Numbered from the stretch's first letter, positions 42,768 through 53,659 are shown. The stretch is 64,000 bases of DNA from Pelagibius sp048268885 (GCA_048268885.1 JBLWUP010000011.1:1-64000), one strand, 5' to 3'. Made by a program: numbers and translations. Notes: generated from the sequence alone by a model not told the origin.

Positions 42768-45149
42768 ATGCCAGACCGCCATGCCAGCACTGCCACTCTG
42801 CCGCTCGACCTCGCGCCGGACGATGAGGCGGCGCGCCGCGTCGCGGTCTTGCTGCCGCTGCCGCTGACCGGTCCTTACGACTATCTGTTGCCGCCGGAGC
42901 TGGCCGCCGAGGCCCTGTCCGGGTCGGGTCCCGGCCCGGACTCCAACGAGGGACCCGTGGTGCCCGGCAGCGTCGTACGCGTGCCGCTGGGCCAACGCGA
43001 ACTGGTCGGCGTGGTCTGGGATCTGGCGCCGGACGACTCCGCAAAGGGCCCCAAAAAGAACGCAGGCGGCGGTGACAAAGAAGTGCCGCTGGCGAAGCTG
43101 CGCCCGATTCTCGAGGTTCTGCCGGTGCCGCCCCTGACCGAGGTGGCGCGTCGCTTCCTCGCCTGGGTGGCCGACTACACCCTGGCGGCGCCGGGCGCCG
43201 TGCTGCGCATGGCGCTCTCCTCGCCCTCGGCGCTGGAGCCGCCGCGCCCGATCACACTCTATAGAGGGCGCGACCTGGCCCCGCCCGAGGGGCTGCGCCT
43301 CACCCCGGCGCGCCGGCGCGTCCTGGCGGAGCTGGAGGACGGCCCCGCCCGCCCCCTGGCGGAGCTGGCCCAGGCGGCCGGCGTCGGCACCTCGGTGGTG
43401 AAGGGCCTGGAGCAGGCGGGGCTGGTGGAGGCGGTGCAGCTGGTGCAGGAGCCGGCCTTCGAATCGCCCGACCCGGCGCGGCCGGGGCCGGCCCTCTCCG
43501 GGCAGCAGGCCGCCGCGGCGGCGGCGCTGCGCCAGGCCGTCCACGCCGATGCTTATTCGGTGACCCTGCTGGACGGCGTCACCGGCTCCGGCAAGACCGA
43601 GGTCTATTTCGAGGCCATTGCCGAGGCGCTGGCCGCCGGACGCCAGGCCCTGGTGCTGCTGCCGGAAATCGCGCTCTCCGCCCAGTGGCTGGCGCGCTTC
43701 GAGGAACGCTTCGGCGTCGCGCCGGCGCTGTGGCATTCGGACCTCACTTCGGCGCAGCGCCGCGCCACCTGGCGCGCCGTGGCGCAGGGCAACGCACCGG
43801 TGGTGGTCGGCGCCCGCTCGGCGCTGTTCCTGCCCTATCCGGACCTGGGCCTCATCGTCGTCGACGAGGAGCACGAAAGCGCCTTCAAGCAGGAGGACGG
43901 GGTCACCTACCACGCCCGCGACATGGCGGTGGTGCGCGCCCGGCTGGGCGAGATTCCGGCGCTGCTGGTCTCGGCCACGCCCTCCCTGGAGACCCTGAAC
44001 AACGTGCGCACGGGCCGCTATCAGGCCCTGCACCTGCCGGAGCGCCACGGCAACGCGGTGCTGCCGGAGGTCACGCTGGTGGATCTGCGCGAGGACAAAC
44101 CGCCCAAGCTGGAGGGCCTCGGCCCCGGCTGGCTGTCCACCGCCCTGCGCACGGCCATCACCGAGACCCTGGCGGCCGGCGAGCAGGTGCTGCTGTTCCT
44201 CAATCGCCGCGGTTATGCGCCCCTGACCCTCTGCCGGGCCTGCGGCCACCGCCTGCAGTGCCCCAACTGCACCGCCTGGCTGGTCGAACACCGCCTGGCC
44301 CGGCGCCTGCAGTGCCACCACTGCGGCCATGCGTCGCGGCTGCCCTCGTCCTGTCCGGACTGCGGCGCCGAGGGCACGCTGACCGCCTGCGGGCCGGGGG
44401 TCGAGCGCCTGGCCGAGGAGGTCGCGGTGCTGTACCCCCAAGCGCGCCAGGCGATGATGACCAGTGATACCCTGACCGGGCCGGAGGCGGCGGCGGAACT
44501 GGTGCGCGCGGTGCAGGCGCGCGAAATCGACCTGCTGGTCGGCACCCAGATCGTCGCCAAGGGCCACCACTTCCCGCACCTGACGCTGGTCGGCGTGGTC
44601 GATGCCGACCTCGGCCTCTATGGCGGCGACCTGCGCGCGGCCGAGCGCACCTACCAGCTGCTGCACCAGGTGGCCGGCCGGGCCGGCCGGGCCGAACACC
44701 GCGGCCGGGTCCTGCTGCAGACGGCCGAGCCGGAGCATCCGGTGATGCAGGCCCTGGCCGGCGGGACGGGGGCGGCGGGGACCCCGCAGAACGGCCGCGA
44801 TACCTTCTTCGAGGCCGAAGCGGCAGCGCGTGAATCCGCCGGCCTGCCCCCCTTTGGCCGCCTGGCGGCCCTGATCCTTTCCGGTCCCGACGCCCGCCAG
44901 GTGGACGAGGTGGCCCGGGCGCTGGCGCGGGCCGCCCCGCGCGCGCAAGCGGGGCTGGAGGAGGTGACGGTCCTGGGGCCGGCGCCGGCCCCCCCGGCGG
45001 GGCTGCGCGGCCGCCACCGCCGCCGCTTCCTGGTCAAGGCGCCGCGGAACTTCCGCCTGCAGCCGCTGCTGCGCCATTGGCTGGCGCAGGTGAAGCTGCC
45101 CAACGCGGTGCGATTGCAGGTGGATATAGACCCCTATAGTTTCCTTTGA
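42768..45149 (+). CDS. priA: primosomal protein N' (replication restart helicase PriA)
   Basis: PriA recognises stalled forks and reloads the replicative helicase. The product is 793 residues: N-terminal 3'-binding domain (about 18-125), winged helix, helicase domain with Walker A GVTGSGKTEVYF and Walker B VVDEEHESAFKQEDG, then eight zinc cysteines (CRACGHRLQCPNC and CHHCGHASRLPSSCPDCG), helicase motif V/VI region TQIVAKGHHFPHLTLVGVVD and QVAGRAGRAEHRGRV. The C-terminal domain ends at VQ(I)DIDPYSFL. It is divergent from fsa. Confidence 0.95.
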   Translation: MPDRHASTATLPLDLAPDDEAARRVAVLLPLPLTGPYDYLLPPELAAEALSGSGPGPDSNEGPVVPGSVVRVPLGQRELVGVVWDLAPDDSAKGPKKNAGGGDKEVPLAKLRPILEVLPVPPLTEVARRFLAWVADYTLAAPGAVLRMALSSPSALEPPRPITLYRGRDLAPPEGLRLTPARRRVLAELEDGPARPLAELAQAAGVGTSVVKGLEQAGLVEAVQLVQEPAFESPDPARPGPALSGQQAAAAAALRQAVHADAYSVTLLDGVTGSGKTEVYFEAIAEALAAGRQALVLLPEIALSAQWLARFEERFGVAPALWHSDLTSAQRRATWRAVAQGNAPVVVGARSALFLPYPDLGLIVVDEEHESAFKQEDGVTYHARDMAVVRARLGEIPALLVSATPSLETLNNVRTGRYQALHLPERHGNAVLPEVTLVDLREDKPPKLEGLGPGWLSTALRTAITETLAAGEQVLLFLNRRGYAPLTLCRACGHRLQCPNCTAWLVEHRLARRLQCHHCGHASRLPSSCPDCGAEGTLTACGPGVERLAEEVAVLYPQARQAMMTSDTLTGPEAAAELVRAVQAREIDLLVGTQIVAKGHHFPHLTLVGVVDADLGLYGGDLRAAERTYQLLHQVAGRAGRAEHRGRVLLQTAEPEHPVMQALAGGTGAAGTPQNGRDTFFEAEAAARESAGLPPFGRLAALILSGPDARQVDEVARALARAAPRAQAGLEEVTVLGPAPAPPAGLRGRHRRRFLVKAPRNFRLQPLLRHWLAQVKLPNAVRLQVDIDPYSFL

Positions 45150-45477
45150 GGTTGGCCGCCGGCGCTCCAAACCACAGCCGGCGGGTGACGGCGGTGAAAA
45201 GTGATGAAAAATGCGGCAGATTCGCCCCTGCCGGCAGGGCGGCAGGCGGTGGATTCGCGGGTCGCCGGAAGGCGGCGAAACCGCTGGTGAGAAAGTGGCC
45301 GAAGGACGCGCCTACCCGCCTTGCAACGCCCTGGCTCCTATGATACCAAACGCGCGCTCGTGGGCGGGGTCTCCGCCCAGTGTAAGGCCTGGATGTCGTC
45401 GATTTCATGGATAACAGGCCAACCGCGCGGGCAGGGGTAAACCCAGAGCGTCAACAAGGACTTCGAGGACATCGGGC
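45150..45477. other. intergenic region and leader upstream of the atp operon
   Basis: These 328 bases contain no credible gene. TATGAT (45339-45344) is a possible -10 box, and TTGCAA lies at 45321-45326, but the 12-base gap between them is too short for a standard promoter. A hairpin TGGGCGG-GGTCT-CCGCCCA (45362-45380) lies about 100 bases before atpH in the probable leader. GAGGA at 45465-45469 is the RBS that supports the TTG start of atpH. Confidence 0.45.
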
Positions 45478-46037
45478 TTGGCTGGTGATATCACGAGCAT
45501 GAGCGACCTGGCGGGGCGCTATGCCTCCGCGTTGCTCGATCTAGCCGACGAGCGCAAGGCGTTGGATGAGGTCGCGGACGACCTTAAGACGCTGCGCACG
45601 TTGATTGCTGAAAGCGAGGATCTGCGCCGGCTGCTCGACAGCCCGGTCTTTTCGCGCGACGAGCAGCGCAAGGCCATGACCGCGCTGATGGAGAAAGCCG
45701 AAATCGGGGAACTGACCCGCCGTTTCGTGCTGGTGGTGGCCGATAACCACCGCCTCTTCGCGTTGTCCGCGATGGTCGAGGCCTATCTGTCCGAGCTGGC
45801 GCGGCGCCGGGGCGAGATCACCGCCGAGGTGACCGCCGCCCGCAACCTCTCGGACGCCCAGCAGACGGCCCTTCTGGAGGCGCTGCGCAGCGCCGTCGGC
45901 AGCAAGGTCCAGCTTGATCTCAAAATCGATCCGGCACTGATCGGCGGTCTCGTCGTCAAGGTAGGCAGCCGTATGATCGACTCGTCGCTTCGTAGCAAAT
46001 TGCAAAGACTTCAACTCGCCATGAAAGGGGTCGGATG

Positions 46038-46038
<1 letters not shown>
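45478..46038 (+). CDS. atpH: F1Fo ATP synthase subunit delta
   Basis: Delta links the F1 head to the peripheral stalk. The product is 186 residues: MSDLAGRYASALLDLADERK, VVADNHRLFALSAMVEAYL, and the C-terminal DPALIGGLVVKVGSRMIDSS. I favour TTG at 45478 because GAGGA lies 8 bases before it, and because alphaproteobacterial delta subunits usually have about ten residues before LAGRYA; ATG at 45499 is the alternative and has a weak RBS. The stop overlaps the atpA start region. Confidence 0.93.
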
Positions 46039-47570
<1,532 letters not shown>

Positions 47571-47618
47571 TCTCAGACCAAAGCGACCGATTAAAGAAAG
47601 CCGAGCGGGGCACGGCGG

Positions 47619-48527
47619 ATGCCGAATCTCAAAGACCTGAAGGTGCGGATCGATAGCGTCAAGTCGACGCGCAAGATCACTTCCGCCATGAAGATGGTGG
47701 CGGCGGCCAAGCTGCGCCGCGCCCAGGAGCAGGCCGAGGCGTCACGCCCCTATGCCCAGCGCATGGAGCGGATGCTGGGCTCGCTGGCGGCGGCTGCCGC
47801 CGGTCAGGCCGGGGCGCCCAAGCTGCTGGCCGGCACGGGTAAAGACGATACCCACCTGATCCTGGTGGCCACGGCCGACCGCGGTCTCTGCGGTGGTTTC
47901 AACACCTCTATCGTGCGCGAGGCGCGGCGGATCATCCGCGGCCTGGTGAGCGACGGCAAGACGGTGAAGATCCTCTGCGTCGGCCGCAAAGGGCGTGACC
48001 AGCTGCGCCGCGACTACGCCTCGATGATCGTCGACACCATCGAGGACGTGGCCAAGCCGAAGCTCAGCTTCGACAAGGCCTCGGCCATCGGCGAGCGTAT
48101 CGTCAGCATGTTCGAGGCGGGTGAGTTCGACGTCTGCACGATGATCTACGCGGAGTTCCGCTCCGCCATTTCGCAGATCGTCACGCCGCAGCAGCTGATC
48201 CCCTTCGCGCCGCCCAAGGCGGAGGACGGGGAAGAGGAAGCCGGCGCAGGTTCCAACGGGGGCCTCGACGGCGCGGTTTACGAGTACGAACCGGGCGAGG
48301 AGGAAATCCTCAATGCGCTGTTGCCGACCAACATCTCCATCCAGGTCTTCAAGGCCCTGCTGGAGAATGCGGCGAGCGAGCACGGCGCGCGCATGACCGC
48401 CATGGACAACGCGACGCGTAACGCCGGCGACATGATCGACAACCTGACGCTGATCTACAACCGCACGCGTCAGGCCGCGATTACCGGCGAACTGATCGAA
48501 ATTATTTCCGCTAAGGAAGCGATGTAA
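47619..48527 (+). CDS. atpG: F1Fo ATP synthase subunit gamma
   Basis: Gamma is the rotating central shaft. The product is 302 residues: MPNLKDLKVRIDSVKSTRKI, TSAMKMVAAAKLRRAQEQ, DRGLCGGFNTSIVREARR and a C-terminal helix ending NRTRQAAITGELIEIISAKE. Around residues 200-228 there is an acidic, glycine-rich loop (EDGEEEAGAGSNGGLDG) that makes it slightly longer than the usual 285-295 residues. Confidence 0.97.
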   Translation: MPNLKDLKVRIDSVKSTRKITSAMKMVAAAKLRRAQEQAEASRPYAQRMERMLGSLAAAAAGQAGAPKLLAGTGKDDTHLILVATADRGLCGGFNTSIVREARRIIRGLVSDGKTVKILCVGRKGRDQLRRDYASMIVDTIEDVAKPKLSFDKASAIGERIVSMFEAGEFDVCTMIYAEFRSAISQIVTPQQLIPFAPPKAEDGEEEAGAGSNGGLDGAVYEYEPGEEEILNALLPTNISIQVFKALLENAASEHGARMTAMDNATRNAGDMIDNLTLIYNRTRQAAITGELIEIISAKEAM

Positions 48528-48581
48528 CGGTGGAGGGCGGGCTGCCCCCGAACGGGGCGGCCGGCACCAAGGAGCAAGAAG

Positions 48582-50003
48582 ATGGCAGCAAACCTCGTTG
48601 GCAAAGTTACCCAGGTGATGGGCCCGGTGGTGGACGTTCAGTTCACCGGCGACCTGCCGCCGATTCTCAACGCGCTGGAGACGACCAACGACGGCAAGCG
48701 TCTGGTCCTCGAAGTCGGCCAGCATCTGGGCGAAAGCGTCGTGCGCACCATCGCGATGGATGCGACCGAAGGTCTGGTGCGCGGCCAGGAGGTGACCGAT
48801 ACCGGCGCCCCCATCACCGTGCCGGTCGGACCGGAGATGCTCGGCCGCATCATCAACGTCATCGGTGAGCCGATCGACGAGCGCGGTCCGGTGAACACCT
48901 CGCAACATGCGCCGATTCACCGCGAAGCGCCGAAATTCGACGAGCAGTCCACCGAAGCCGAGATGCTGGTCACCGGCATCAAGGTCGTCGACCTGCTGGC
49001 CCCTTACGCCCGTGGCGGTAAGATCGGCCTGTTCGGCGGCGCCGGCGTGGGCAAGACGGTGCTGATTCAGGAACTGATCAACAACGTCGCCAAGACCCAC
49101 GGCGGCTACTCGGTCTTCGCCGGTGTCGGCGAGCGTACCCGCGAGGGCAACGACCTCTATCACGAGATGATCGAATCCAAGGTCATCAACCTGGAGGGCG
49201 ACTCCAAGGTGGCGCTGGTGTTCGGCCAGATGAACGAGCCGCCGGGCGCGCGTGCCCGCGTGGCGCTGACCGGCCTGTCCCAGGCGGAATACTTCCGCGA
49301 CGAGGAAGGCCAGGACGTGCTGTTCTTCGTCGACAATATCTTCCGCTTCACCCAGGCGGGCTCCGAGGTCTCGGCGCTGCTGGGCCGCATTCCCTCGGCG
49401 GTGGGTTATCAGCCGACGCTGGCCACCGACATGGGCACCCTGCAGGAGCGTATTACGACGACCAAGAAGGGCTCGATCACCTCGGTGCAGGCCATTTACG
49501 TGCCTGCCGACGACCTGACCGACCCGGCGCCGGCAACCTCCTTCGCGCACTTGGACGCGACCACCGTGCTGTCGCGCTCGATCGCCGAGCTGGGCATCTA
49601 CCCGGCCGTCGATCCGCTCGACTCCACCAGCCGGATCCTGGACCCGCAGGTCGTCGGTGAGGAGCACTACGAAGTCGCCCGCGAAGTGCAGCGTATTCTG
49701 CAGAGCTACAAGGCGCTGCAGGACATCATCGCCATCCTGGGCATGGACGAGCTGTCGGAAGAGGACAAGCTGACCGTGGCCCGCGCGCGCAAGATCCAGC
49801 GCTTCATGTCGCAGCCTTTCGACGTGGCCGAGGTCTTCACCGGCTCGCCGGGCGTGCAGGTCTCCATCGAGGACACCGTGCGTGGCTTCAAGGGCATCTG
49901 CGCGGGCGAGTACGATCACCTGCCGGAAGCGGCCTTCTACATGGTCGGCGCGATCGAGCAGGCCGTCGAGAAGGCCCGCAAGCTGGCGGCGGAAGCGGCC
50001 TAA
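48582..50003 (+). CDS. atpD: F1Fo ATP synthase subunit beta
   Basis: Beta carries the catalytic sites. The product is 473 residues: VGKVTQVMGPVVDVQF, Walker A GGAGVGKTVLIQELINN, the catalytic GVGERTREGNDLYHEM and the DELSEEDKLTVARARKIQRF region near the C-terminus. Codon use is strongly biased, as expected for a highly expressed gene. Confidence 0.98.
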   Translation: MAANLVGKVTQVMGPVVDVQFTGDLPPILNALETTNDGKRLVLEVGQHLGESVVRTIAMDATEGLVRGQEVTDTGAPITVPVGPEMLGRIINVIGEPIDERGPVNTSQHAPIHREAPKFDEQSTEAEMLVTGIKVVDLLAPYARGGKIGLFGGAGVGKTVLIQELINNVAKTHGGYSVFAGVGERTREGNDLYHEMIESKVINLEGDSKVALVFGQMNEPPGARARVALTGLSQAEYFRDEEGQDVLFFVDNIFRFTQAGSEVSALLGRIPSAVGYQPTLATDMGTLQERITTTKKGSITSVQAIYVPADDLTDPAPATSFAHLDATTVLSRSIAELGIYPAVDPLDSTSRILDPQVVGEEHYEVAREVQRILQSYKALQDIIAILGMDELSEEDKLTVARARKIQRFMSQPFDVAEVFTGSPGVQVSIEDTVRGFKGICAGEYDHLPEAAFYMVGAIEQAVEKARKLAAEAA

Positions 50004-50057
50004 GGCCGCTCCCGGAGCGGTTTGCTGGGCACAAGATAGAGAACGGACGGCGCAACT

Positions 50058-50462
50058 ATGGCCGAAGGTAAAGTCGCATTCGAATTGGTCTCCCCGGAGC
50101 GCCTGCTGCTCTCCCAGGAGGTCGACATGGTCGTGGTGCCGGGCGAGGAGGGCGACTTCGGCGTCCTGGAACGGCACGCGCCGATGATCTCGACCCTGCG
50201 GCCGGGCGTCATTCAGGTGCACGAGGGCGGCAGCGTCACGGAGAGTATCTTCGTGGCCGGCGGCTTCGCCGAGGTGACCCCGGCGCGCTGCACCGTCCTG
50301 GCCGAGGAGGCCCTGCCGGTCGGTGAGATCGACCGCGCGGCCACCGAGCAGCGCCTGAGCGATGCCAAGGACGACTTGCTGGACGCCAAGGACGACGCCG
50401 AAAAGGCGACCTGCGAACAGCGCATCAAGGTTGCCGAGGAAATGCTGCGGGTGGCCGGCTGA
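50058..50462 (+). CDS. atpC: F1Fo ATP synthase subunit epsilon
   Basis: Epsilon caps the rotor and can inhibit ATP hydrolysis. The product is 134 residues: a beta-sandwich domain (FELVSPERLLLSQEVDMVVV, PGEEGDFGVLERHAPMIS) and a short helical C-terminal part with an A/K/D-rich repeat DAKDDLLDAKDDAEKA. It ends the operon. The Fo genes are absent, which is normal for Alphaproteobacteria, where they sit in a separate operon. Confidence 0.96.
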   Translation: MAEGKVAFELVSPERLLLSQEVDMVVVPGEEGDFGVLERHAPMISTLRPGVIQVHEGGSVTESIFVAGGFAEVTPARCTVLAEEALPVGEIDRAATEQRLSDAKDDLLDAKDDAEKATCEQRIKVAEEMLRVAG

Positions 50463-50699
50463 TCCGCCGGCCCCTGACGCCTCCCGGTCTTTTTCCATCT
50501 TTTCTGCGGCTTTCTCCCCCGGAACCTTCCGGGATGGAAAGCCGTTGCCATTAAGACGTCCGCGGCCTATCTCTCCGGAAGCCGTTGATTCGGCAGACTC
50601 TTCTAGATAGGCTGCGGTTTCGCAAAACCGTCACAGAAGCGGTTGCGCCAAGATTTCGGGGGATTCCGGCAGCCTGGACGACGGACTTATCGACGTAAG
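50463..50699. other. intergenic region after atpC
   Basis: The region between the atp operon and the ferritin-like gene has no credible frame. A pyrimidine-rich run at 50489-50520 (TCTTTTTCC and TTTTCTGCGG) follows atpC without a convincing stem before it, so I do not call a terminator. Confidence 0.4.
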
Positions 50700-50759
50700 T
50701 CGCTTGAACCTTAATCGTTTGAACCCAGATCGTTTGACTTCAAATCGTTTGGCAGGGCG
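50700..50759 (+). repeat. four 15-bp tandem repeats ahead of the ferritin-like gene
   Basis: TCGCTTGAACCTTAA, TCGTTTGAACCCAGA, TCGTTTGACTTCAAA and TCGTTTGGCAGGGCG follow one another without gap at 50700, 50715, 50730 and 50745. The core TCG(C/T)TTG is kept while the rest drifts. The array ends 6 bases before the start codon, so the last unit supplies the RBS area. It could be an operator array or a slippage product. Confidence 0.8.
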
Positions 50760-50765
50760 TTCGCG

Positions 50766-51584
50766 ATGACCGGTGGTCACTGGACCTTAGACGACATCCC
50801 CTGGGATCTCTTCGATCCCTCGAAGGTCGATCCGGAGATGGTGAAGATCGTCAAGGCCGCCAGCATGGTCGAGTACAATGGCGCCGACTACGCCACCTAC
50901 CTGCGCAACGTCTTTCCCGACGACGCGGAGTTCAAGGCGGCGGCCGACGCCTGGGCGCAGGAAGAGGTCCAGCACGGTGCGGCGCTGGCCCGCTGGGCCA
51001 AGCTGGCCGACGACAGCTTCGATTTCGAACAGAGCTTCGGGCGTTTTCGCGACGGCTACCAGATTCCCCTGGAAGCCTCGGACTCGGTGCGCGGTTCGCG
51101 CTCCGGCGAGCTGGTGGCCCGCTGCATCGTCGAAGTCGGCACCTCCTCCTATTACGCCTCCATCGGCGCGGCCACGGAAGAACCGGTGCTGAAGGCGGTC
51201 TGCCGCCACATCGCCGCCGACGAGCTGCGCCATTACAAGCTGTTCTACACCTACTTGCGGCGCTATCTGGTGCGCGAGAAGATCGGCAAGTGGCGGCGCG
51301 TCGCGGTGGCGCTGGGCCGTATCGGCGAGAGCGAGGACGACGAACTCGCCTATGCCTTCTATGCCGCCAACGAGGATCCCGAGACGCCTTACGACCGCAA
51401 GACCTATGGCCGGGCCTATATGAAGCGGGCCATTGCCTGCTATCGCGAGCCGCAGGTAAAGCGGGCGGTGTCGATGATCTTCAAGGCCGCCGGCCTGAAC
51501 CCCCAGGGCCGCACCGCCGCCCTGACCGCGCGCGCCGCCTTCGGCTTTATCCGCCTGCGCGGCCGCATGCTGACGGCGGCCTAG
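50766..51584 (+). CDS. ferritin-like domain protein
   Basis: The product is 272 residues, mostly helical. Diiron ligand motifs are visible: MVEYNGADYATYLRNVF (first Glu), WAQEEVQHGAALARW (Glu-Glu-x-x-His, about 59-73), a middle helix with GTSSYYASIGAATEEPVLK, and AADELRHYKLFYTYL (Glu-x-x-His). This fits a ferritin-like diiron fold near rubrerythrin or acyl-ACP-desaturase-like proteins. The C-terminal 80 residues are an added basic helical part. The substrate is unknown. Confidence 0.82.
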   Translation: MTGGHWTLDDIPWDLFDPSKVDPEMVKIVKAASMVEYNGADYATYLRNVFPDDAEFKAAADAWAQEEVQHGAALARWAKLADDSFDFEQSFGRFRDGYQIPLEASDSVRGSRSGELVARCIVEVGTSSYYASIGAATEEPVLKAVCRHIAADELRHYKLFYTYLRRYLVREKIGKWRRVAVALGRIGESEDDELAYAFYAANEDPETPYDRKTYGRAYMKRAIACYREPQVKRAVSMIFKAAGLNPQGRTAALTARAAFGFIRLRGRMLTAA

Positions 51585-51590
51585 CCCTCC

Positions 51591-52088
51591 CTAGCTGCGC
51601 CCCAGCAGCTGCCGGAATTCGCTGACCACGGCGCGGTAGGTGTCGCGCTTGAAGGGGATGACCAGCCCCGGCAGGTCCTCCAGCTCGACCCACTGCCAGG
51701 CGTCGAACTCCGGGTGCTCGGTCGCCAGGTCGATGTCCGCGTCATCGCCCTGAAAGCGCAGGGCGAACCAGCGTTGCTTCTGGCCGCGGTACTTGCCCTT
51801 CCAGATCTTGCCGACGAGGTGGTCCGGCAGGTCGTAGTTCAGCCACTGACGGCTCTCGGCGATGATCTCGGCCTTGTCGGTGCCGATCTCCTCTTCCAAT
51901 TCGCGCAGCACGGCCTGCTCGGGCGTCTCGCCCTTGTCGATGCCGCCCTGGGGCATCTGCCAGATGTTGTCGCCTTCCTTGGCCGTGTCGATGCGCCGGC
52001 CGACGAAGACCTTGTCCTCGGCGTTGAGCAGCAGCATCCCGACGCAGGGGCGGTAGGGCAGCTTGGCGATCTGCTTGGCGGTCAGCAT
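51591..52088 (-). CDS. rppH: RNA pyrophosphohydrolase
   Basis: RppH removes pyrophosphate from the 5' end of mRNA and thus starts RNase E-dependent decay. The product is 165 residues. It has LPYRPCVGMLLLNAEDKVFV, IWQMPQGGIDKGE (start of the Nudix box), RELEEEIGTDKAEII (its end with the metal-binding glutamates) and KQRWFALRFQGDD. ATG 52088 was chosen because homologues start just before the YRPCVG strand. Upstream lies the deacetylase gene, 29 bases away, in the same direction. Confidence 0.95.
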   Translation of the reverse strand: MLTAKQIAKLPYRPCVGMLLLNAEDKVFVGRRIDTAKEGDNIWQMPQGGIDKGETPEQAVLRELEEEIGTDKAEIIAESRQWLNYDLPDHLVGKIWKGKYRGQKQRWFALRFQGDDADIDLATEHPEFDAWQWVELEDLPGLVIPFKRDTYRAVVSEFRQLLGRS

Positions 52089-52117
52089 CGGCGAGGCTTT
52101 CTCAGGTCCGTCCAGGC

Positions 52118-53659
52118 TCAGGGTAGCGTCTGTTGATTGGCGAGCGCGGAGATCGGCGCGATGACGAAACCGCGCGCCGTCAGTTCCGTGGCCCAATCGG
52201 CCAGACGGTCGAGCGTGACCGGATAGGGCTGGGCCATGGCGACGGCGTAGCCGTCGGTCAGCGCGATGCGCTCGATCTGTGCCAAGCGGGCGTCGATGGC
52301 GACGCGGCTGGCCTGGCGCTCGTCGACCGAGCGGTTGTTGACGGCGCGGGGCAGGCCGATCTCCCGGGCCAGCTCGGGCACCACCGAGTTTTCCGTGGTG
52401 CGCCGGTCGAGGAAGATGAGGCCGCGGCTCTTCACGTCGCGCAGGATCGGCTCCATGGCGCTGCGCGAGGCGGTGAAGCGCGAGCCCATGGCGCCCGCGA
52501 CGCCGACGTAGGCGCTGCCGCGGCTCAGCACCCAGTCCAGGCGGTCGAGGTTGTCTTCCGCGCTGAGGCTGGTCAGCAGGGCCTGGGGGCCGGGGTCTTC
52601 GTTGGGGAAGGTCGCCGGCTCCATCGGCAGGTCGATCATGACCTCGTGGCCGCGCGAGCGGGCCAGCGCGATCCAGCGCTCCAGGCCGCGGGTATAGGGG
52701 CTGAAAGAGAGGGTGACCGCCGAGGGCAGCTTGTTGATCGCCGCTTCCGTCGCGCTGTCCGACAGGCCGAGGCCGCTCAGCACGACGGCGATGCGCGGGC
52801 GCTTGTCGTCCATGTTGAAGGGCTGGCGGTAGCGTTCCCAGTAAGGCAGCTGTTCGGGCGCCGGCGGGATGACCGGGATGTTGACCATCTGCTCGCCACC
52901 TGCGCCATGGCCGTCCCCGGCGGGCGCCTCTCCGCCCTGACTTTCCTCGGTCTGGCTTTCCCCGCTGTGGGCCTGCGCTGCCTGAGGCTCGGTCCCCTGC
53001 GCGGCCTCCGCCGGGGCGTGTTCTTCGGCCGGGTGCTCTTCCGGCATAGGTGCTTCGGCGGTTTCGGACTGGGGCTCGGCTTCGGGAAGCGGGGCCGACA
53101 CACTGGCCGCGGCTTCGGGCGCGGCGGCTTCCTCTGGCGGGAGCTCCGGCGCCGCGCCGTGGGTTTCTTCTCCTTCGGCAGGCGTTTCGGCCGTCTCGTG
53201 GCCCGTTTCTTGTCCCGTTTCGGGGGCCGCTTCGTGGTCCGCCGCCTCGGCCGGGCCGCTCTCACCTTCCGCGGCTGCGGCCGGCTCCTGCGCCGGCATT
53301 TCCTGCTCGGCCAAGTCTTCCGGGGCCAAGTCTTCCTCGGCCATGTCTTCCGGGGCCATGTCTTCCGGGGCCGTCTCTTCCGGGACCATGTCATCCGGGG
53401 CCGGGCCTTCCGGCGTCATTTCCCCGGGCGCCGCCTCTTCGGCCGGCGGGCTCAGATCGACGGCGAGGACGAAAGGTTCCGCGGTGGGCGGCGGTGGGGG
53501 TTGCAGGAAGGCAAGGGTGAGCACGCCGCCGAGGAACGCCATGACGACGAACCAGGCGGCGAGCAGCAGGCCGCGGTTGGTGAGAAAGCTTCCCAAGGCC
53601 TGCCGGGTCTCAGGCGGCGGGCTGGGCGTCCCGGCCGCCGCGGCGGCCCGGACGCACAC
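52118..53659 (-). CDS. divergent polysaccharide deacetylase family protein (YibQ-like) with pentapeptide-repeat linker
   Basis: The product is up to 513 residues. One membrane helix (about 29-51, LLLAAWFVVMAFLGGVLTL) is followed by a linker of about 200 residues rich in E, P and A, which includes units such as APEDM, and a C-terminal domain of about 245 residues (RPRIAVVLSGLGLSDSATEA, HEVMIDLPMEP, FLDRRTTENSVVPELARE) typical of the divergent deacetylase family PF04748. Catalytic competence is unclear. GTG at 53659 is the only start found in front of the helix. It belongs to the conserved gpmI-envC-ctpA block. Confidence 0.85.
   Translation of the reverse strand: MCVRAAAAAGTPSPPPETRQALGSFLTNRGLLLAAWFVVMAFLGGVLTLAFLQPPPPPTAEPFVLAVDLSPPAEEAAPGEMTPEGPAPDDMVPEETAPEDMAPEDMAEEDLAPEDLAEQEMPAQEPAAAAEGESGPAEAADHEAAPETGQETGHETAETPAEGEETHGAAPELPPEEAAAPEAAASVSAPLPEAEPQSETAEAPMPEEHPAEEHAPAEAAQGTEPQAAQAHSGESQTEESQGGEAPAGDGHGAGGEQMVNIPVIPPAPEQLPYWERYRQPFNMDDKRPRIAVVLSGLGLSDSATEAAINKLPSAVTLSFSPYTRGLERWIALARSRGHEVMIDLPMEPATFPNEDPGPQALLTSLSAEDNLDRLDWVLSRGSAYVGVAGAMGSRFTASRSAMEPILRDVKSRGLIFLDRRTTENSVVPELAREIGLPRAVNNRSVDERQASRVAIDARLAQIERIALTDGYAVAMAQPYPVTLDRLADWATELTARGFVIAPISALANQQTLP
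53312..53416 (-). repeat. 15-bp tandem repeats within the deacetylase gene
   Basis: Seven units of 15 bases, close to GCCATGTCTTCCGGG on the plus strand, run from 53312 to 53416. On the coding strand they give a five-residue repeat (A/V)P(E/D)(D/E)M or L. Two adjacent units (53342-53371) are identical, which suggests recent slippage; copy number may vary between strains. Confidence 0.85.
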
